From Candidatus Cloacimonadota bacterium (GTDB taxonomy: Bacteria; Cloacimonadota; Cloacimonadia; Cloacimonadales; Cloacimonadaceae): a DNA stretch of 43,071 nt. The stretch's first letter is position 1; the number at the start of each line of letters is the position of its first letter. Below the pieces are notes generated by a model. That model worked only from the letters and a program-made list of their open reading frames with translations, made no database searches and was not told where the DNA came from. Location: NCBI GenBank assembly GCA_020532215.1, contig JAJBBF010000103.1:1-43071 (forward strand), read 5' to 3'. Of the stretch, positions 37,465-43,071 are shown one piece after another. The translations under genes and the position numbers were made by a program.

Positions 37465-38064
37465 ATGCGCGACCTCATCCAAAACTCATTCACCGCAGCC
37501 GGCCGCGGCCTGAAAGCCTTTTTGGCAAATGAAGAAAACTTCGCCGCCATCGAAAAGGCGGCCCGGCTGATCGCTGACTGCTTTGCCCGGGGCGGCAAGG
37601 TGATCGCCTTTGGCAACGGCGGCTCGATGTGCGATGCCATGCACTTCGCGGAAGAATTCACGGGCCGCTTCCGCCGGGACCGCAAAGCCCTGCCCGCCAT
37701 CGCTTTGTCCGATCCCAGCCAGCTTACCTGCGTGGGCAACGACTACGGCTTCGAGCAGGTCTTCGCGCGCGGCGTGGAAGCTTTCGCCCGGCCGGGTGAC
37801 GTGGTATTGGGGATATCCACCAGCGGCAATTCAGACAACGTGATCAAGGGTTTGGAAGCCGCCAGGCTACTCGGCTGCCATACCCTCGCCCTGCTGGGCA
37901 AAAACGGAGGCAAGATCGCCGGGAGCTGTGGCCTGGAAATCATCGTGCCCGGCGAGCACAGCGACAGGATCCAGGAACTGCACACCCTGATCCTGCACAT
38001 CATCATCGAAGGTGTGGAGGAATTGCTGTTCGCGGATGAGGCTTCCGGAGGCATAAACACATGA
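37465..38064 (+). CDS. gmhA: SIS-domain phosphoheptose isomerase (GmhA-like)
   Basis: 'GGKVIAFGNGGSMCDAMHFAEEFTGRFRRDRKALPAIAL', 'GISTSGNSDNVIKGLEAA'. Confidence 0.88.
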   Translation: MRDLIQNSFTAAGRGLKAFLANEENFAAIEKAARLIADCFARGGKVIAFGNGGSMCDAMHFAEEFTGRFRRDRKALPAIALSDPSQLTCVGNDYGFEQVFARGVEAFARPGDVVLGISTSGNSDNVIKGLEAARLLGCHTLALLGKNGGKIAGSCGLEIIVPGEHSDRIQELHTLILHIIIEGVEELLFADEASGGINT

Positions 38065-39095
38065 AAAGAATAACTTTGACCCTGATGATATTGCTTGCTG
38101 CGGCACTCGCCTGCGGACAGGGCAACTATTACGACGCCGTGATTGACCTCACCGGACAGGAACTTTATACCGCGCTGCACGCTCTGATCTCCACCAATAC
38201 CTACAGCAGTTACGACGGCGCCAAGGTCTTCCTCTTTCAGCAGCTGGACAACCACAACGGCTATGTGACCTGCATCTATACCGGTTACGAACATTACGTA
38301 GGCTACGATTACTACGGCTCCAGCGATCCCAACACCGAGCACACCTATGCCCAAAGCTGGTTTTCCTCCAGCGAATCCACGCGCAAGAAAGCCGACCTGC
38401 ACCACCTCTTCCCCTCAACCATGCAGGTGAACAGCTCCAGGGGCAACTATCCTCTCTTCACCGTGGCCAACCACGCCGCGGCGGATGTGTATTACAACGA
38501 CACCCCCTGGCAGAGCTTCCGGGGCCTGAGTTCCAACGGCTACACGGTGTTTGAACCGGCCGATGAATCCAAGGGCAATATCGCCCGCGCCCTGCTCTAT
38601 TTCAACACCCGCTATTACGACAGCCTCACCCAGCAAAACGTGAACATGATCCCGGACCTGGCGCAGTGGCATTACGACGATCCGCCCGACGCGGCTGAGA
38701 TCGCGCGCAACAGCGCCATCCAGGGTTTTCAGACCAACCGCAACCCCTTTATCGACCATCCGGAATTCGTGGGCCGCATCTGGGGCGGATCGCCGGTTCA
38801 GGACGAAAGCGTGGTCCCGGGCGCGGAACTCCGTTTGGAACAGGTCTGGCCGAATCCTTTCAGTGACTCCACCACCCTGGCTGTCCAAAGCAAGGAAGCC
38901 CTGCAGGCCAAGGTTTGCGTTTATGATGTAAAGGGCCGGCAAGTGAAGGCTTGGGAACAAAACCTGCCCCGGGGTAGTTCAGAAATATCCTGGAACGGCA
39001 GGGATGAGAGGGGCCTGAAAGCCGCTCCCGGAGTGTATCTGATCCAAGTGCGGACAGCCGGGCAAAGCCTCAGCGCCAAAGTGCTGCTGAACTAA
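38061..39095 (+). CDS. Secreted endonuclease I family nuclease with C-terminal sorting domain
   Basis: 'NTEHTYAQSWF', 'KADLHHLFPSTMQVNSSRGNYPLF'; C-terminal 'VWPNPFSDSTTLAV...APGVYLIQVRTAGQSLSAKVLLN'. Confidence 0.9.
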   Translation: MKRITLTLMILLAAALACGQGNYYDAVIDLTGQELYTALHALISTNTYSSYDGAKVFLFQQLDNHNGYVTCIYTGYEHYVGYDYYGSSDPNTEHTYAQSWFSSSESTRKKADLHHLFPSTMQVNSSRGNYPLFTVANHAAADVYYNDTPWQSFRGLSSNGYTVFEPADESKGNIARALLYFNTRYYDSLTQQNVNMIPDLAQWHYDDPPDAAEIARNSAIQGFQTNRNPFIDHPEFVGRIWGGSPVQDESVVPGAELRLEQVWPNPFSDSTTLAVQSKEALQAKVCVYDVKGRQVKAWEQNLPRGSSEISWNGRDERGLKAAPGVYLIQVRTAGQSLSAKVLLN

Positions 39096-39115
39096 GATCC
39101 GCTTAAATCAGGAGC

Positions 39116-39152
39116 CGCAAACGTCCCCGTTTGCGAAGTTCCGCAGGAACTT
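39116..39152 (+). repeat. Two adjacent perfect hairpins
   Basis: CGCAAACG-TCCC-CGTTTGCG then AAGTTCC-GCA-GGAACTT. Confidence 0.85.
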
Positions 39153-39181
39153 GTTTTCAACGCGCTCTGATTGCTTGGCAA

Positions 39182-39393
39182 AGCCCGAAGGGCGACAGAA
39201 TATAGCGAGGGTGTGAAGTAAGCGCAGCGAACGAAACCCCTCGTTCCAGAGCAGCGATAAATTTGTTTTCCAGGCCTCCCCCCTCCTCGAAAACTTCCCC
39301 GTTTTCGGGGAGGGGGAGGCCATTTTTTGATCACTATCATGGCTCGCACAAATTCGAGGGGCTTGCCTCCTATATTCTGTCGCCCTGCGGGCT
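39182..39393. repeat. 24-bp inverted repeat pair (39182-39205 and 39370-39393)
   Basis: AGCCCGAAGGGCGACAGAATATAG versus CTATATTCTGTCGCCCTGCGGGCT; one mismatch in 24. Confidence 0.9.
39273..39328 (+). terminator. Very strong intrinsic terminator
   Basis: GGCCTCCCCCCTCCTCGAAAAC-TTCCCC-GTTTTCGGGGAGGGGGAGGCC then ATTTTTT. Confidence 0.88.
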
Positions 39394-39458
39394 GTTTAAG
39401 GATAATACGTGTTTAAACCAGCGATTTATCATATTCTCCCCCAGTTACTTCTGAGAAA

Positions 39459-39485
39459 TTAGCAATCTACCATATAGACTGCTAA
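39459..39485. promoter_or_regulatory. CIRCE-like element (candidate HrcA operator)
   Basis: TTAGCAATC-N9-GACTGCTAA versus CIRCE TTAGCACTC-N9-GAGTGCTAA; one mismatch per half-site. Confidence 0.8.
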
Positions 39486-39492
39486 AAAATCC

Positions 39493-39520
39493 TTGACATC
39501 TGTCCGCGCCTGGTTATTTT
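39493..39520 (+). promoter_or_regulatory. Candidate clpB promoter
   Basis: TTGACA-N16-TATTTT immediately downstream of the CIRCE-like site. Confidence 0.55.
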
Positions 39521-39540
39521 GTCTTCAAAGAGGAGGCGCC

Positions 39541-42099
39541 ATGAACGCACAGAAATTTACTTTGAAGAGCCAGGAAACCATCCAGGCGATGCAGACCCTG
39601 GCAGAAGAATACGGACATCAGGAGATCCGCGACCTGCATCTGCTGGCCGCGCTGCTGCGGCAGAGCGATTCGCTGGTGCTGCCGGCCCTGCAAAAGCTGG
39701 AGGTGAACACCTCCGCGCTTACCGCCGAGGCAGAAAACGCGCTGAAAAAACTGCCCCGGGTTAGCGGAGCCCAGGTTTACCTGGCCCAGGATACTCTGGA
39801 CGTGCTGCATCAGGCGGAACGCGACGCGGAGCGGCTGCAGGACGATTATATCAGCCTGGAGCATCTGCTGCTGGCGCTGCTGGCCAAAGGCAAAGAGGCC
39901 GCCAAATTGCTCAAGGCCGCGGGAGCTTCTTCGGAGAAGCTGCTGCTTGCCTTGAAAGAACTTAGAGGCAACCAGCGGGTGACGGACCAGAACCCCGAGG
40001 CCAAATTCCAGGCCCTGGAAAAATACGCCCGCAACCTCACGCGCCTGGCCCGGCAGGAAAAGCTGGACCCCGTGATCGGGCGCGACGATGAGATCCGCCG
40101 CAGCGTGCAGATCCTTTCCCGCCGCCGCAAGAACAACCCCATCCTGATCGGCGAACCGGGGGTGGGCAAAACCGCCATCGTGGAAGGCCTGGCCCGCCGC
40201 GTGGTGGCTCGCGACGTGCCGGAAAACCTGAAGGACAAGGAAATTTTGGAACTGGACATGGCGGCGCTGCTGGCCGGGGCGAAGTTCCGCGGCGAGTTTG
40301 AGGAACGCCTCAAAGCCGTGCTGGCCGAGGTGGAAAAATCCGACGGACAGATCATCCTTTTCATCGACGAGATCCACACCGTGGTGGGGGCCGGGGCCGC
40401 CGAAGGCGCCGTGGACGCCTCGAACATGCTCAAACCCGCTTTGGCACGGGGTTCGCTGCACTGCATCGGCGCCACCACCATCTCTGAATACCGCAAACAC
40501 ATCGAGAAGGATCCCGCCTTCGAACGCCGCTTCCAGCCTGTGCTGGTGCAGGAGCCCAGCGTGGAGGAGACCATCTCCATCCTGCGCGGCATCCGCGAGA
40601 AATATGAGGTGCACCACGGCGTTCAGATCACCGACACAGCCTTGGTTTCCGCCGCCGTGATGAGCGACCGCTATATCGCCGACCGTTTTTTGCCGGACAA
40701 GGCCATCGACCTCATCGACGAGGCCTGCGCCAAGCTGCGCATGGAGATCGACAGCCTGCCCGTCGAGCTCGACGAGATCGAACGCAAGCTGCGCCAGCTG
40801 GAGATCGAGCGCCTCTCTTTGGCCAAGGAGGAGGACCCGCTGTCCAAACAGCGGCTGGAGAAAGTGGCGGCCGAGATCGCGCAACTGGGAGAGGAGCAGA
40901 AAGCCCTGCGCCTGCGCTGGGAGAACGAAAAGAAAGGTTTTGAACGCACCCGCGAACTGCGCGCGGAGATCGATGCCCTCAAAAGCCAGGCCGACAAGGC
41001 TGAGCGCGAAGGCGACCTGGAAACCGTTTCCAAACTGCGTTACGGCAGCATCAAGGAAAAAGAAAAGGAACTGGCTGAACTCACCCAAAGCCATGATCAA
41101 ACCGAAGCCGCTGATCCGCTGATCAAGGAAAAGGTGGACGAGGAACTGATCGCGGAGGTGGTATCCAAATGGACCAACATCCCGGTGTCTAAACTGGTGC
41201 AGAGCGAGATGAGCAAGTTGCTGGGGCTGGAGGAGATACTGGCCCGGCGCGTGATCGGCCAAAGGGAAGGGATCACCGCCCTGGCCAACGCCATCCGCCG
41301 TTCCCGCAGCGGCCTCAGCGACAGCAACCGGCCCATCGGCTCCTTCATCTTTCTGGGCCCTACCGGAGTGGGCAAAACGGAACTGGCCAAGACCCTCGCC
41401 GCCTACCTCTTCGACACCGAAAAAGCCATGCTGCGCCTGGACATGAGCGAATTCATGGAGAAACACTCGGTGGCCCGGCTCATCGGCGCTCCCCCCGGCT
41501 ATGTGGGTTACGACGAAGGCGGCTACCTCACCGAAGGCGTGCGGCGACGTCCCTACAGCGTGATCCTCTTTGATGAGATCGAAAAAGCGCATCCGGACGT
41601 GTTCAACATCCTGCTGCAGATCCTCGACGACGGCCGGCTCACCGACGGCAAGGGCCGCACCGTGGATTTCCGCCACAGCGTGATCATCATGACCTCGAAC
41701 ATCGGCTCGCAGGAGATCTATGAAGCCAGCGACCTCGAAGCCCTCCGGCCCCGGCTGCTGGCCACCCTCAAGCAGTATTTCCGGCCGGAATTCCTGAACC
41801 GCCTGGACGACATCATCATCTTCCACCGCCTCAGCCAGGCCAACATCCGCGAGATCGTGAAGATCCAGCTGACCCAATTGGCCGGCCGCGTGCGCGAAAA
41901 AGGCATCGAACTCAGCTGGACGGAGGCCCTGGTGGACCACATCGCCGCTGCCGGCTACGATCCCCAGTTCGGTGCCCGGCCCCTCAAACGCCTGATCCAG
42001 AAAGACCTGGAGGACGCCATGGCCAGGGCCGTGCTGAGCGGACAAGCCGGACAGCAGATGAAACTGGATTATCAGAACGGTAAAGTGATCATCACCTGA
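39541..42099 (+). CDS. clpB: ATP-dependent chaperone ClpB
   Basis: Clp-N domain, two AAA modules ('[15 protein letters not shown]', '[15 protein letters not shown]'), coiled-coil middle domain, '[12 protein letters not shown]'. ATG at 39541 after GAGGAGG. Confidence 0.97.
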   Translation: MNAQKFTLKSQETIQAMQTLAEEYGHQEIRDLHLLAALLRQSDSLVLPALQKLEVNTSALTAEAENALKKLPRVSGAQVYLAQDTLDVLHQAERDAERLQDDYISLEHLLLALLAKGKEAAKLLKAAGASSEKLLLALKELRGNQRVTDQNPEAKFQALEKYARNLTRLARQEKLDPVIGRDDEIRRSVQILSRRRKNNPILIGEPGVGKTAIVEGLARRVVARDVPENLKDKEILELDMAALLAGAKFRGEFEERLKAVLAEVEKSDGQIILFIDEIHTVVGAGAAEGAVDASNMLKPALARGSLHCIGATTISEYRKHIEKDPAFERRFQPVLVQEPSVEETISILRGIREKYEVHHGVQITDTALVSAAVMSDRYIADRFLPDKAIDLIDEACAKLRMEIDSLPVELDEIERKLRQLEIERLSLAKEEDPLSKQRLEKVAAEIAQLGEEQKALRLRWENEKKGFERTRELRAEIDALKSQADKAEREGDLETVSKLRYGSIKEKEKELAELTQSHDQTEAADPLIKEKVDEELIAEVVSKWTNIPVSKLVQSEMSKLLGLEEILARRVIGQREGITALANAIRRSRSGLSDSNRPIGSFIFLGPTGVGKTELAKTLAAYLFDTEKAMLRLDMSEFMEKHSVARLIGAPPGYVGYDEGGYLTEGVRRRPYSVILFDEIEKAHPDVFNILLQILDDGRLTDGKGRTVDFRHSVIIMTSNIGSQEIYEASDLEALRPRLLATLKQYFRPEFLNRLDDIIIFHRLSQANIREIVKIQLTQLAGRVREKGIELSWTEALVDHIAAAGYDPQFGARPLKRLIQKDLEDAMARAVLSGQAGQQMKLDYQNGKVIIT

Positions 42100-42122
42100 T
42101 CGCGATACCTGAATAGACATGC

Positions 42123-42152
42123 CGCCCCGAAACAACATCGGGGCGTTTTCTT
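42123..42152 (+). terminator. Rho-independent terminator after clpB
   Basis: CGCCCCGA-AACAACA-TCGGGGCG followed by TTTTCTT. Confidence 0.85.
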
Positions 42153-42154
42153 CC

Positions 42155-42183
42155 TTGACAGGATTTCCGGCGGTAAATATCTG
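42155..42183 (+). promoter_or_regulatory. Candidate sigma70-type promoter
   Basis: TTGACA-N17-TATCTG just upstream of the lipoprotein gene. Confidence 0.5.
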
Positions 42184-42200
42184 TTGTTTTGGGAGTTGAT

Positions 42201-43071
42201 ATGAAGAAAATCGTCTATCTGTTGGTGCTGGCCCTGCTGGCTCTGCTTGCGGGCTGTGACCTCTTCTGTCCCGAAGACGAGCCTTCCGGCTGGATCGAAA
42301 TTGCCGGCCAGGATTTTCCCGTCTATGTGGGCCATTTTGCCGATTACGAGCACACCGATGCCAGTGGAAATTCCCTGGGCACGGTGGTTTACGGCGAAGA
42401 CGGCGATGCCAGCGACTGGCAGATCTTTGCCTATGATCCTTCCACCCGGGGCGCTCTGCCCAAAATGGCCGTCAAGGCAGGCGGGGCCAGGGATGAATAC
42501 CACATCCTGGTCCAGGCGTTTTCTTACACCTCAGTTGATCTTGGCGCTGCCATCCTTTTTAACGGCAATGACACAGGTTTCATCACGCCGCACACCTTCA
42601 GCTATCAGGGTGCCTACGATCCGGCTTTGGAGGACAGTTTTTTGTGTCGTTGCCCTATCATGAGTTCTTTTGCGGTCCGGAGGTCAGCTTCGCCCCGGAC
42701 ACCAATACCTACAGCTATGTCTTCCATGGTTTGCCATTTATCCCTCCCTGGTATTCCTACACCGCCAGCCTGGATGAACAGGGCCATGTTCTGCTGAGAT
42801 GGACATTTGAGTCGGAACCAAACGAGCTGGGGTTCCAGATCCACCGCTCTGAGACGTACAATGACATTGCCACAGCCGAGGTGGTCAATCCGGAACTTAT
42901 CCCCGCCACCAACACCGGCGAGATGCACGATTACAGCTATACCGACGTGAACGTGTCCCCCGGCCACACCTACTATTACTGGCTGGAGCGGGTCTTTGAC
43001 GGAGCAGACTCTTGCCTTTACGGTCCATGGTCAGTTCTCACACCCCCGGCTGACAACAGGATCGCTCCGGC
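42201..43071 (+). pseudogene. Lipoprotein with FN3-like region, frameshifted; truncated by window end
   Basis: Lipobox 'LLALLAGC'; frame changes at T6 (42638-42643). Downstream alternate frame reads FFVSLPYHEFFCGPEVSFAPDTNTYSYVFHGLPFIPPWYSYTASLDEQGHVLLRWTFESEPNELGFQIHRSETYND and stays open to the window end. Confidence 0.7.

Noticed and set aside
39514-42138. 874-aa minus-strand ORF opposite clpB
   Set aside because: Antisense mirror of a strongly conserved gene; composition (His/Gln/Asp/Val rich) is typical of shadow ORFs in this codon usage.

Overview
This 43 kb window reads as one contiguous chromosomal segment. Its gene content suggests an FCB-group bacterium, probably Cloacimonadota; that placement is inference from FlgD/T9SS-like C-terminal sorting domains and general gene flavour, not a search. 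The left 10 kb is housekeeping: the 3' part of a Wzc-like tyrosine autokinase, then ispE, prs, rplY, pth, rpsF, ssb, rpsR, a YybS/DUF2232-like gene, rplI, a DUF721-like gene, rpe and ffh. Next come a frameshifted secreted BNR-repeat protein, an orphan OmpR-type regulator, ATP-type pckA, and a minus-strand operon (surE, pcm, cNMP-binding, AI-2E/PerM, SPT/AONS-like). Then a Porphyromonas-type peptidylarginine deiminase next to an M14 carboxypeptidase, a class II photolyase, and a PgsB-PgsC-PgsW poly-gamma-glutamate-type operon followed by a periplasmic protein and an outer-membrane barrel. After gpsA there is an AT-richer insert with an IS630 relic and an AEP primase/SF2 helicase resembling TOTE conflict-system proteins. 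The right end holds add, gmhA-like, endonuclease I, clpB and a frameshifted lipoprotein. Leads I rate highest: the diderm PGA-like export operon; the primase-helicase insert flanked by 13-bp direct repeats; two copies of a ~70-bp palindrome whose loop is inverted between copies; the PPAD-like deiminase/carboxypeptidase pair; and a CIRCE-like site upstream of clpB. No tRNA, rRNA or CRISPR array was found.
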